A stretch of 64,000 bases of DNA from Porphyra umbilicalis (Eukaryota; Rhodophyta; Bangiophyceae; Bangiales; Bangiaceae). The DNA lies in contig KV919010.1 in assembly GCA_002049455.2 (NCBI GenBank), forward strand, positions 55,738-119,737, in the 5' to 3' direction. The notes beneath the pieces are model-generated. The model was not told the origin of the DNA, made no database searches, and was given only the letters and a program-made list of their open reading frames with translations. Both the position numbers and the translations under genes were made by a program. Within the stretch, counting starts at the first letter, position 1. Each line of letters opens with the position of its first letter. Below, piece by piece: positions 20,611-29,928 of this stretch.

Positions 20611-22578
20611 TTATCTTTGTGAGGGACCAGGTCGCGATCGCGGGGCACAGGTGACATCTGGAGCCCCACGATCGTTGGAGGGCCCAGCCCGGATGCTTTG
20701 TGCCGCCGCATGATGACCAGCACATGCAACTCCCCCGGCCATACCATCACCGGCTGCTGCCACAGCACCGCCGCCACCTGGTCCAGCATAAGCGCCTCCT
20801 CCGACCATATCATCACCGGCTGCTGCCGCAGCACCGCCGCCAGCTGGTCCAGCACATCCACCACGGGGCGTCTTCCCGCTGCTATCCGTCTCCTTCGCGG
20901 GGGCACGTGGCCTTGTTGGTTGGCCATCGACGACGTGCGGGGAAAGAAAAGTCGGAGGCACTGCAGGCAGCGACCGACGAAAAGTGGGACCTTGATATCG
21001 GCGAATGTTTCGCAGGAGAAACACGGGCGCCCGCCGGCGACGCCCACCGTCGGCGTCGCATGGTGCGGCAAACGATGCCGCTCCCGTGGGTTGCAGATCT
21101 TCTGCGACAGTGGTTCGGAGGGCGATGGCTAGAGCAGAGCGCGGGACTCGGCGCGGCCAATGCCGCGGCGCCAGACGTTCCCAGCGTTTCAGCACTCGCC
21201 GGTGGGGACGAGCAGTGACTGTGACCCACGCAGACTCGGCTGCCTCCGATGCGACACCCCAGACACGGCAGAAGATTGTCTCGGTCTCATTTCGGCGGAC
21301 ACCCGTGATGTGGTAGTTCGGGAAATCGGTGCCCTGCTCTGGATCTCCACCGAGGGCGGCATCAACGGCCGCCGCACGGTCCGACAAAAACGTGTCATCG
21401 GCCGCGTCCGCCTTCATGCGCTGCACGTACGCGTCTTTGTTGGACCTTGCGGCGTGCTCCGGGCAGAAGGCAGCATAATAGTCGTCGTGCCTCACGCGTG
21501 GTCCGTCATTCTGCGGGTTGGCGGCACGCGACGGAGGAGAGCCATAAAGACAGCAGAAGTAATAGACACGCGCGCATTCCTGCACGTAGCAGCCCACAGA
21601 GGCGCCGTTGTCGCCGCACACAGAGCACACGAGACCTCGGCTGCGCTGGTACGCTGACATCACGTTGACCAGTTGGTCCGTCTCGGGGTCATGGTAGACC
21701 TCGGGCGCCCACATCGCGCAGACATGGTGAAAAAAGACATTCTTGCGCATAAACCCCTTAGTGAAGGGGCCAAGCATCGGTGACGACAGCGTCCCGCCCG
21801 TCCGGTTGACTTTCGGGCAAAAATCGCAAGCGCGCTCGGCCTCGTCCGCCTCCGGCTGGACGTCCCCCTTCTTCATTGCCCGTGATCGAGGGCGACGCTT
21901 CGCAAGTCCTTTTCTTCGCTTCTGCGCGCTGCTCGCCGTAGACCTTGACGGCCCCGCGTTGCCCGCCGAGCTGTGGGCAGGACCCTTACCCTTGCCCGTG
22001 TACGGTACCGGCGCCGAGGCGCTCTCCTCCCTCTCCCTCCTGCGCTTGTCGGCAGCGAGCAATCGCAACCACCATGCCCTATCCGCCCTTTCCGCCCTCC
22101 TGGTGGCAACGGACGATGGATACTCAGGCACGCCCGACACCACACGCGGGGGGGTCGGCAATCCGTTCCGCACCGCGTCTGAAGAGCAAAGCGACCGAGG
22201 TGGCTCAATGCGGGGAGGGGGAGAGTCTTGGCGGAGGGGCGTCCGACGTGGCGTACGAGGACGCGCGGCCGATGCGACAGCCGCCTGAGGTGAAGAGGGC
22301 GGCGTGATCAATGATGTCACAGGTATGGCACCTGCTGGGGGATGCTCCGCAGGAGGGAATACGGAGCGCCGAGGCGGCCGCGGCGCCGGCGCCGTCTGAG
22401 CGAGCCGCGGAGAGGCCGGCGGAGACGGCGTCTGAGGGGGCGTCACTTCATGTGGACGCGACCCTCTTGGCTGCCGTGGGCCCGTTCCAGTGGCACTGTC
22501 TGGCACAGGCGAGGCAAACAGAGAGAGCTGACGCAGCACCACAGGCGGGTGCTGGCCAGGGGCTTTTAAATCTGTCAC
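20611..22578 (-). CDS. ePHD (extended PHD) zinc-finger protein, start unresolved
   Basis: Extended PHD domains (C2HC5HC2H, as in the JADE/BRPF/AF10 group) are chromatin-associated modules that bind zinc and nucleosomal or protein ligands. In this frame the domain spans about residues 251-375. It begins CDFCPK, continues FFHHVCAMWAPEVY (H-x2-C, then W as in family members), CSVCGDNGASVGCYVQEC and YYFCCLYGS, and ends FCPEH. Before it are about 230 Pro/Ser/Arg-rich residues including a basic patch (KRRKGLAKRRPRSR). After it is a mixed region (NYHITGVRRNETETIFCRVW) and a Gly/Ala tail with an internal duplication. The open frame begins with a non-ATG codon; the only upstream in-frame ATG before the domain is at residue 235. 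The true N-terminus is therefore either there or in an upstream exon. In the last 300 bp another minus frame (to 21071) also looks protein-like, so an intron near 20.9-21.0 kb is possible. The domain call is firm; the borders are not. Confidence 0.75.
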   Translation of the reverse strand: MTDLKAPGQHPPVVLRQLSLFASPVPDSATGTGPRQPRGSRPHEVTPPQTPSPPASPRLAQTAPAPRPPRRSVFPPAEHPPAGAIPVTSLITPPSSPQAAVASAARPRTPRRTPLRQDSPPPRIEPPRSLCSSDAVRNGLPTPPRVVSGVPEYPSSVATRRAERADRAWWLRLLAADKRRREREESASAPVPYTGKGKGPAHSSAGNAGPSRSTASSAQKRRKGLAKRRPRSRAMKKGDVQPEADEAERACDFCPKVNRTGGTLSSPMLGPFTKGFMRKNVFFHHVCAMWAPEVYHDPETDQLVNVMSAYQRSRGLVCSVCGDNGASVGCYVQECARVYYFCCLYGSPPSRAANPQNDGPRVRHDDYYAAFCPEHAARSNKDAYVQRMKADAADDTFLSDRAAAVDAALGGDPEQGTDFPNYHITGVRRNETETIFCRVWGVASEAAESAWVTVTARPHRRVLKRWERLAPRHWPRRVPRSALAIALRTTVAEDLQPTGAASFAAPCDADGGRRRRAPVFLLRNIRRYQGPTFRRSLPAVPPTFLSPHVVDGQPTRPRAPAKETDSSGKTPRGGCAGPAGGGAAAAAGDDMVGGGAYAGPGGGGAVAAAGDGMAGGVACAGHHAAAQSIRAGPSNDRGAPDVTCAPRSRPGPSQR

Positions 22579-22802
22579 ATTTTATAGAATCAGAATATAC
22601 TCCACTTGCCCTAACATGCACTCAGATATGAGTTTTCGATGATGTCATGTATCTGAATTCGGATACGACCGCGTTGGTTGGAGTAAGGATCAGCATTATA
22701 TTCGGATATGTTATCGCTCCGATTTTGATTTTACTCTGTGTACCTAGAGTGAGTATATTCCTTCCGAGGACGTTTCTGCATAAATAGGGATCGGCGCATG
22801 TA

Positions 22803-23202
22803 TTGCTGATCCCCGAATTTTGTCCTGGGGGACAGAGACAGAGACTGACTCTGAATAAGAGCACTCTATTGGTTTACAGCGACAGTAAAAAAGGCATCGA
22901 AGCCAATAGAAATCCTGCATTCGGTACCAGGACCTTGCATCCAGCAGAACTCACTGTTTGTTGCCGCTTGATCCGATTTTCTTGGCACGGAGCAAGCTGC
23001 CCACGCGAGATCTTGAGATTTTCTACTGTCTCCTTGCCAAATGTGCAGAAAATTAGAGGAGCTGATGTTGATTTCCAGGCTGTATGGGCACATGTAAGCA
23101 ATCAGGAGCACCAAGTCAGTCCCAGGGGCGCATCTGATTGGTGGAGAGAGTCGGTCCGTAAGTCAGTCTCTGTCCACCAGGACAAAATTCGGGGATCAGC
23201 AA
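22803..23202. mobile_element. 400-bp MITE with ~37-bp TIRs and TA target duplication
   Basis: Both ends begin TTGCTGATCCCCGAATTTTG and match for 27 bp before the first difference, then continue GGACAGAGAC. TA flanks both sides (22801-22802 and 23203-23204). No coding capacity. The TA target suggests Tc1/mariner-type mobilisation. It lies upstream of the ePHD frame in that gene's orientation, so it could influence that promoter. Confidence 0.88.
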
Positions 23203-23204
23203 TA

Positions 23205-25879
23205 CCAGCGACAGATTGTCCGACGATGCCGCCAACAAAGTCTGGCGCCAGCCAACGTACGTTTTGAGCTGGTCTCAATCTCCTGGGAAACTGGAGTTGT
23301 ATGGTGTACCTGCACAATTTCAGCGTGCATACTAAAAGCTACAATCTCGTCATCGGCCACCGAAAGAATTTTGGTGCTGCGGGCAGTGTTCCCAAGACAC
23401 GACGAGTGCTCGCCGGGGTGCAAAAGTGGTCGACCCCGGATGGTGTTGTGACAGCAAAGAGGCGCAGATTTTATGCGTCGAGAAGCAGGGGGGCAGGGCT
23501 GCTCCTCACGTGAAGAGGATATGATCATGATGCGGATACCCAAAAAATTTCACGTCGTGGTCCGGGCATCCGGCTCGGGTGTGGCAGACACATTTCCCTC
23601 TTAGTTGCGAAGGTCCGGCCATCATCGCCGAGCTGGTAGCCAACATTGGCATCTTGTTCGCCTGCGGCGTCGCAAGGGCTGCCCCAAAATGCTGTTGTAG
23701 CGCACAGCCGAGTCCGGGAGTCGGATAATTCCAGGCAAAATATCTGCAATCTGATTACATTATATCCCGCCCTCGGAGAATTATTAAGGCACATTATAAT
23801 CGTCGGTGCATGGACAGAGTACATTAAGAATACGCAGCTACGGCATGAATATGGATATATCCGAGTATACTGTGCGGATATATCTAGCTCAACTTTATCC
23901 ACCTCAGCCCCTGGTGCTGGCGGCCCGACACTGGAAATGCTGCCTGCTGCAGAAGCAGCAACAGCCGTACGAGCTGCGCCTGGTGTCCGCCCGCGACGCG
24001 GACGCCAAGCCGGGTGACAACACGGGGACAGCGACGGCTCGTGCAGCGTGGCCGCGCCGCAGCACTCACCGACGGCAGCGGCGGCGCCAGCAGCGCCAAC
24101 AGCGGCGCCGCGCCCGGTTTACCTACTCCGCGCCACGCCTCAACGGTGGAGACGCCACCGGCAGCGGCAGTGGCAACAGCGGCGCCTCGAGCCGCGTGGC
24201 CGCGCCGCGCCACGCACCAACAGCCGCGACGACGCCGTCAGCGGCAGCGGCAATAGCAGCGGCAGCGGCAGCAGCAGCGGCAGCGGCAGCAGCAGCGGCG
24301 TACGCGGCGTGGCCGAGCTGCGTAACGCCCAAACGGTGGCGACGGTGCTGGCAGCGGCAGCGACAACAGAAGCGTCGTGCGCGGCGTGGCCGTGCTGCTC
24401 CACGCTGCGACGGTGGCGACGGCGCCGCCATCGGCAGCGAGTGCGGCGGCTGCACCAGCTCGTGCTGCGTCGCCGCGAAGCCAGACGCACGAACACTGGT
24501 GGTGTCGCCCGCAGCGACAGCGCCAACAGCAGCGTCGCGTGCGGCGTGGCCGCACGGTCACGGGCGCCAACGGCACCGACGGCGCCGGCAGCGGCAACAG
24601 CAAAAGCGGCGTGACGTGTGGCGGCGCCGCGCGGTCGCCAGCGCCACTGGTGTCGACGGCGCCGGCAGCGGCAACGGCAACAGCGACGCCTCGTGCGGCG
24701 CGGGCACGCTGCGCCACGTCCCAACGGTGGCGACGGCGCCCGCAGCAGTAGGGCCGACAGCAGCGCGGCATGACCAGGGCCAAGTCATTGTCCGTGCGCT
24801 TGACGAAAACAGTGGTCGTCCTTTACAATGTGACCACGAGCCTCACAGCCAGCGATTGGTCAATATCTCAAACGAAGCCACCGGCCGGCCGCCTCAATGC
24901 CGTGGGGCCGGCGTGAAAGCACGAGCATATGCCCCGCTCCCGTACCGAGACATCGCACTGGCACCAAGGTGTTCGCTGGTAGGCCCGTCGAGGTAGAAGT
25001 GTCGGTCACGCGGCCCTGCGTGCATGTCAAGACAAAATTCAGGCTGGGCTGTGACGAGTGTCCACAGTGCGATGATTGGGCGTCGTCTCTGCGACCCGTG
25101 GGCTGCGTTTAACCCATGAGAGGGCCTCTTGATATGACCGGTGGTGCACCGAGGCTCACACAGGATTCCGTTCCATTCTGGTGGTGGGTGCACAGACACC
25201 TGGAGGACGAGGGTGACTCTTCCATGGATCTCATTTGCCAAGGAACGATGGTCACACAGCGAAGGCACATGGCGAGGAGTGAGAAAAATGTAGGCACACA
25301 GGTCCCCGTGACACGGACCGATGATGACCACCACATGCCTCAGAAAAGCGCAGAGGCCAGACCGGTGGCGACTGGAGCTCAGTCATTCCACGCTGCGGTC
25401 GGGCCGGTCTTGCAGCGGTGTCTGCTGTTATCGTGGAAAAGATGGGTGGGTGGGCGCTCTGGTGGAGACCGATCAGGGCGGGCAGTTCGTGCCCTCCTCA
25501 ATCCAGTGCCATGCAGATTCGATTACTGATGGCCAGTTGATCTCCCTTGTTACTCAAATTTAAAGCCCGCAATCCCTGTCCAATCCCGGAAACGCGTCAA
25601 AGTGGTTGCGTCGTGGCTGCGCCGTCGTCGATCCACCGTCTCAGCTCATGGCACCTCACTGCCAGCGCGGAGCTGGCACCGCACTGCCAGCGCGGAGCCG
25701 GCAGACACGCTGCCATGCAGAAGTCCCATATCTTCTTGGTGCCAGAGCAGGCCACAACGTAGCGTCGAAGCCCGAGACAAGAGGACAAGAATGACGGACC
25801 GAGCAGGCCCCCGTAAAGAAAGAACTATGAATCGGTCCGCAGAAACGACCCTCATGAAGCGACACACGCCCGCGAAAGC
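23205..25879. other. No firm gene; Ala/Arg-rich repetitive core at 24.03-24.77 kb
   Basis: 23205-23880 and 24790-25879 are mixed-composition sequence without a recognisable gene. 24030-24770 is built from irregularly spaced repeats of GCGTGGCCGCGCCGC..CAC and CAGCGGCAGCGGCAAC-type words. These open several frames on both strands (for example 23806-24996 plus, 396 codons) with only Ala/Arg/Gly/Thr content; I regard them as repeat by-products. Confidence 0.45.
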
Positions 25880-28114
25880 TCACACGTCGGTTGGGGTGCT
25901 GGCAATAGGTAACCCCGCCGCAGCTGCAGCCGCAGCGGCCATGGGAGAGAGCTCTGGCACGGCAGCTGCAGGCACACCTGCAACTGCAACGAGGGGCCCC
26001 AACGCGGTCCCGCGCCCGCCAATAAGCGCCACGGGAGGCACGGACGCCGCGGGGGGCGCAGAGGTCTCAGAGGTAGGCGGTGCGAGGCCAACGTGCTCTG
26101 CAGGCTTGGCGGGGATATGCGGCGCCGGACCACCAGCTGCTTGTCGTGCACCACCACGGACAGCGGGGGAAGCAATGGTGACCGCGGCACGAGGAGCAGC
26201 GCCGGCGACTGTAGGAGCTCCGACGATGAGCGCGGTGGATTCGGCGCGAGATGTAAAAGCAGGGCCCCTTCGTGCCTTCGTTTCCGAAGATGCGACAGCG
26301 ACAGCATCAGCCCGACCGGCCCCCACTCCGACCGTCGCTTCAGCAGAGGCAATATTGACGACACGCTGCACCGCGTATGGTATGCTTGGCAGCGACGCCC
26401 GGCGCAGAGCCGACGGCATGGCTGAGCAAAGCCACTCCGAGACCTGGGCAGAAGATAGCGTCCCAGAAGTTAGCGTAAATTCGCGCACCTGCGAGTCCAA
26501 TGCGCGTTTGATGACCACGCCCGCAATATCGGCGTCAACGTCCTCAAGACGACACTGGAAGAGCTCAGCCAGCAAGGCGTGAGCGATGCGAACGGGGGGG
26601 TTGCCCCCGAACCGCGGCGAGACAAAAGCGGGAAGAGTACTCTCGAAGCGCGCACGCGTCTTGTCTGGCCACCCATCATCAAGCACCAAACCAGACTGTG
26701 GGTCCTCCATGTCATCAACGTCGATGGGCGCCGATGAAGCGCCACCATTTTTGCTCCTGCTGGCCTTAGATTTGCCACCGCCAACCTTTTTCGAGCGCAC
26801 AGTCGCCGGAGATGGCCGCTGGCTCTGGCTCTTCGCAATGGCCGCAGCGTACCGGTCCGTCCGACTCTGCCGCCCTGCGTGGTGAGCGCGCGCGGCCTTG
26901 CCGGCGACAACACCGCGCCAAACCTTCCGCATGCTGGTACCGCCAACGCTTTCGCCCTCGCCGCCGCCATTGCCGCCGCCATTAACGCCGCCATTGCCGC
27001 CGCCATTGCCACAGGTATTGCCGCCCCCATCGCCGCCCCGATTGCCGCCCCCATTGCCGCCGCCATTGCCGCCGCCATTGCCACAGGCATTGCCGCCCCC
27101 ATCGCCCCCCCGATTGCCGCCCTCATTGCCGCTCCCATCGCCGCCCCCATCGCCGCCTTGGAGCCGCGTGTTGACGCCGACGCCACGGCCACCACGTCGC
27201 TTGCGGCCTCTGCGGCCGCCAGCTCTGGGGCCCGCCGCGGAGGCCGCCGCCTCGTCCTCCGATGTGCCAAACATGCCGTCGCAGTCGGAGGAGGATGGTG
27301 TCCCGTCGTCGAGACTGCTCTCAGCGGCTGAAGCAGCCAGGCGGTTGGCGGCGACAGCGCCGAGGTGGGCGTTCGAGTACAACGTCTCGAAGGACGCCTT
27401 GTTCTCCTCCTGCAACAGCGCCGCGTTACTGCCAAGACCCTCCATCACCCGCACCGTCTCGTCGATGTCTAGGCGCTCGGCGTTGGTGTTTGCGTGGAGG
27501 CGCGACGTGGCAATACGACGCGTGTGCGCGTCCTCTGCCGCCGTGGTGAACACGCTGGCCGTGTTGTCGACCATGCTCTTAATCGAGATTTTCGTCATCA
27601 TGGGACAGACAAAGTCGTCCGTGGAGAGAGGCTGCTTGTTGGGCTTCCTCACAGGCCGGCCCTTCTTGTTGAACTTCCAGCGGCCAGGGTGCAGGGCCTG
27701 CGTCCCGTACAGGTGCCCTGTCACACCACACGTGTTACACTTCTCCTTGTGAACGCAGAGCGCGCTAACGCACTGGCCAGGCTCACGAAAAGGGTGCCCC
27801 TCAGGCAGCGACCGGCGGCACTGCGTCTGCCTCAGTGGGCACGAACGCGCATTGTGCATCGGTCCATCGGGAGAACTCACATAGTGACAGAGGCTGCACT
27901 TCATGATGGCTGTTTCCGCGTCGCCACCCCCTCGCTGCCTGTAGAGCCAACCGACGCAGTCTGTCCCGGTTACCTCTGTCACTGTCGCGGTGACCGTCGC
28001 GGTGACCGTCGCGGTGACCGTCGCGGTGACCGTCGTCGTCCCGTCACGTTCCGGGCACCGACCACGGTCCGTGTACCGGGCCACGCCAGCTCTGTTGGGT
28101 AACTCATCGCCCAT
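25880..28114 (-). CDS. Protein with unrecognised 12-Cys/His domain, Gly/Asn-rich spacer and C-terminal domain
   Basis: From ATG 28114 this encodes 744 aa; from the ATG at 27904, which aligns with the start of its paralogue at 18.6 kb, 674 aa. Counting from 27904 the ligands are C3, C6, H17, C22, C29, H37, C45, C50, H52, C56, C59 and H64 (MKCSLCHY, SCPLRQTQC, HPFREPGQC, CNTCGVTGH), then DDFVCPMM. Next come a helix-rich acidic part (LDIDETVRVMEGLGSNAALL), a basic stretch (GRRGRKRRGGRG), a (GGGN)n spacer of about 70 residues, a second basic region (SKKVGGGKSKASRSKNGG), and a compact C-terminal region (RFESTLPAFVSPRFGGNPPV ... LLAELFQCRLEDVDADIAGV). The tail is Ala/Pro-rich. No known family is recognised. 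The domain order suggests a nuclear or nucleic-acid-associated protein, which is inference. The 12-bp repeats near the N-terminus (VTAT repeats) make the region before 27904 doubtful. Confidence 0.65.
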   Translation of the reverse strand: MGDELPNRAGVARYTDRGRCPERDGTTTVTATVTATVTATVTATVTEVTGTDCVGWLYRQRGGGDAETAIMKCSLCHYVSSPDGPMHNARSCPLRQTQCRRSLPEGHPFREPGQCVSALCVHKEKCNTCGVTGHLYGTQALHPGRWKFNKKGRPVRKPNKQPLSTDDFVCPMMTKISIKSMVDNTASVFTTAAEDAHTRRIATSRLHANTNAERLDIDETVRVMEGLGSNAALLQEENKASFETLYSNAHLGAVAANRLAASAAESSLDDGTPSSSDCDGMFGTSEDEAAASAAGPRAGGRRGRKRRGGRGVGVNTRLQGGDGGGDGSGNEGGNRGGDGGGNACGNGGGNGGGNGGGNRGGDGGGNTCGNGGGNGGVNGGGNGGGEGESVGGTSMRKVWRGVVAGKAARAHHAGRQSRTDRYAAAIAKSQSQRPSPATVRSKKVGGGKSKASRSKNGGASSAPIDVDDMEDPQSGLVLDDGWPDKTRARFESTLPAFVSPRFGGNPPVRIAHALLAELFQCRLEDVDADIAGVVIKRALDSQVREFTLTSGTLSSAQVSEWLCSAMPSALRRASLPSIPYAVQRVVNIASAEATVGVGAGRADAVAVASSETKARRGPAFTSRAESTALIVGAPTVAGAAPRAAVTIASPAVRGGARQAAGGPAPHIPAKPAEHVGLAPPTSETSAPPAASVPPVALIGGRGTALGPLVAVAGVPAAAVPELSPMAAAAAAAAGLPIASTPTDV
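26966..27165. repeat. GCCGCC-CATT microsatellite-like repeat inside a CDS
   Basis: Repeats of CATTGCCGCCGCCATTGCCG-type words encode the Gly-Gly-Gly-Asn spacer of the minus-strand protein at 25.9-28.1 kb. Its length probably varies between individuals. Confidence 0.7.
27983..28035. repeat. 12-bp tandem repeat (GTCGCGGTGACC), about 4-5 copies
   Basis: On the minus strand this reads as VTAT-type tetrapeptide repeats near the N-terminus of the zinc-domain protein. The frame is kept because 12 is a multiple of 3. Confidence 0.75.
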
Positions 28115-28369
28115 TAGGGCAACGGGCAATGTCTCCTGGGTTTCCACGCCGGAAGGGTCACATCTGAAAGCTTAGAGTCTACCAGCAACCGGCGGTTGCC
28201 GGGCCGAGCTGGCTGTCTGAAATCAGGACTGCAGGTAACGTCTCGGAAGGGGAAGCGCACAGCGGTATTCGATTGCAGATGTCATGATCCCGCGGGCCTC
28301 AATTACCATTGGCTGTGGAGACAATCGAGATCAATTTGGACCACAATCGTGATTAAGTGGTCCGCATTA

Positions 28370-28423
28370 GTTTGGGCAAACCGTGCGTCCCGCAGCGTGG
28401 CCAAATTATAGAAAAGCACCATA
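28370..28423 (-). repeat. Right arm of the 54-bp inverted repeat (partner 10934-10987)
   Basis: 53 of 54 positions match the complement of the left arm. It lies 256 bp beyond the upstream end of the large zinc-domain gene. Confidence 0.7.
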
Positions 28424-29898
28424 TTAACCAGAAAACAGTCATGTGTACATTTATTTCTTCCAGTGCCCTTGCTTTTACAGAATGTTGGTTGGGTCCGGGC
28501 CGTCCTGTACCCCGGAGATTACCCCAATATCATCTTGAGGTGCGGAGGGGGGGCTCTACGCTTGTGGCGGATGCCATTGTGGACCGATCGTGAAAAGGGT
28601 CATTTTGGGACCGGCAGTGGCGGCGGCGGCAGGCCGAATGGGCAAACAATAGCCGGCGCGAACACTCCCCCCCCCCCTCACCGACACATGTGCTGGCGCA
28701 GAGGGCACTTAACGGAGCCACCCCCACCCGCCTCCCGCACCTCGCCCTCGCTGGCGGTCGTGGCGGTGGCGGTGGCGGTGACGTCGGCCATGAAGGTGAC
28801 GGCAGGGGCGGTGGAGGCGGCTGCAGCGACGATGGCGGCGGCAGCGACAGTGGAGGCGGCGGCGGCGGCGACGCGCAGCAGCCGCAGGCCACCGCGGCGT
28901 TGCCCGATGGGTCGGCGGCGCAGGTGGGGGGGCGGACTGCACCGGCGGTGAGCACGGGCCACCCCGCGACGCCGTTGCCCCTTTCGCCGCCGCTGCGGCC
29001 GCGGCTGCCCGTGGCCAAGGCGACGCTGACGGCGGCGCGGGTAATGGCCGACGGGCCTGCGGCGGCTGGGCTTGTAGAGATCCCCACCGCCCCGAAAGGC
29101 TGCGCCGCCTGGCGGCCCGACGGGAATGGCGGCGGCGGCGGCAGCGCGGCGCCAGCGACACGCGCCGCCAAGGCACGCAGAAAGAAGGTCGACGCACTGG
29201 CGTCACCGCCGCCGCCTTCCTTACCTCCATCGCCCGCGCTGGGGCGCTCCGCAGCGGCGACAAATGCGCAGGCGGCACTGGCTGGAGCGTCGCCACTGCC
29301 CCCCCCCTGCATCCCCACACCGCCGGTGGCCCCGCCCTGCTCCGCCTCGCCGCTCTCGTCGTCGCCGCCCAAGCCCCAACCGCTGCCACCGGCGGCGGCG
29401 GCGGGCGCCGCCTAAGCGGCCAGTCCGACGGCGTCCGCCGCGGCACGCCCTTCCACCGAGCGCCGATCACCGTCGTCGCCCCGCGCCGAGCGCTGCGCCC
29501 GCGCCGCCGCCCGGCTGCCGCGGCGGCGCGCCGCGTCGCTGCCGCCCGCCCTACGGGAAAAAGTTCCTGGATTACCAGGGTTTTTCATTCGAAGATCCGG
29601 AAAAAACCTGGATCTTCATGGCTTCGAGTCGATTTCGACGGGAAACAGTGCCGATTTTGCGCTCTCGGGCGCCTGGGCAGAATGCAAACAGCATTCGCAG
29701 CCTCCTGTGTGCAGTAGCAATTGTTGACCGGCAGGCAATCCAGGATTTTGGGCGGCCGCGCGCTTCTCGAGATACGATCCTCCATTCCATCTCCCAGGAA
29801 GCGGTCGATGTGCGGCCGAGATCGCTGGGTCTTGACAAGCCCCCTCCCTCTATCAGGAGCCCGGGTGGCGGGGTTGTCACCCAGCGCGCCACCACATG
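28424..29898. other. GC-rich stretch; possible Gly/Ala-rich ORF, unproven
   Basis: A plus frame at 28690-29415 (no ATG at its start) and an opposing minus frame at 28530-29372 are both open. The plus frame has a slightly more protein-like part (LPVAKATLTAARVMADGPAA, ATRAAKARRKKVDALA) but no domain. 29560-29898 contains an imperfect hairpin near 29598-29617 (GAAGATCCGG..CCTGGATCTTC) and otherwise nothing. Confidence 0.35.
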
Positions 29899-29928
29899 AG
29901 AGCAATCCCAGCAACGTCGGTCCCATCT
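29899..29928 (+). repeat. Left arm of a 30-bp inverted repeat (partner 37609-37638)
   Basis: AGAGCAATCCCAGCAACGTC, then GG(T/C)CCCATCT; 29 of 30 positions match the complement of 37609-37638. The arms face each other across 7.7 kb that contains both PIF/Harbinger genes. Confidence 0.7.

Noticed and set aside
25109-25336. Possible third, degenerate copy of the 12-Cys/His domain (MCLRC..., HPPPEW, CTTGH on the minus strand)
   Set aside because: Similar-looking Cys/His words occur, but in two different frames, and the DNA does not align with either paralogue across the domain.
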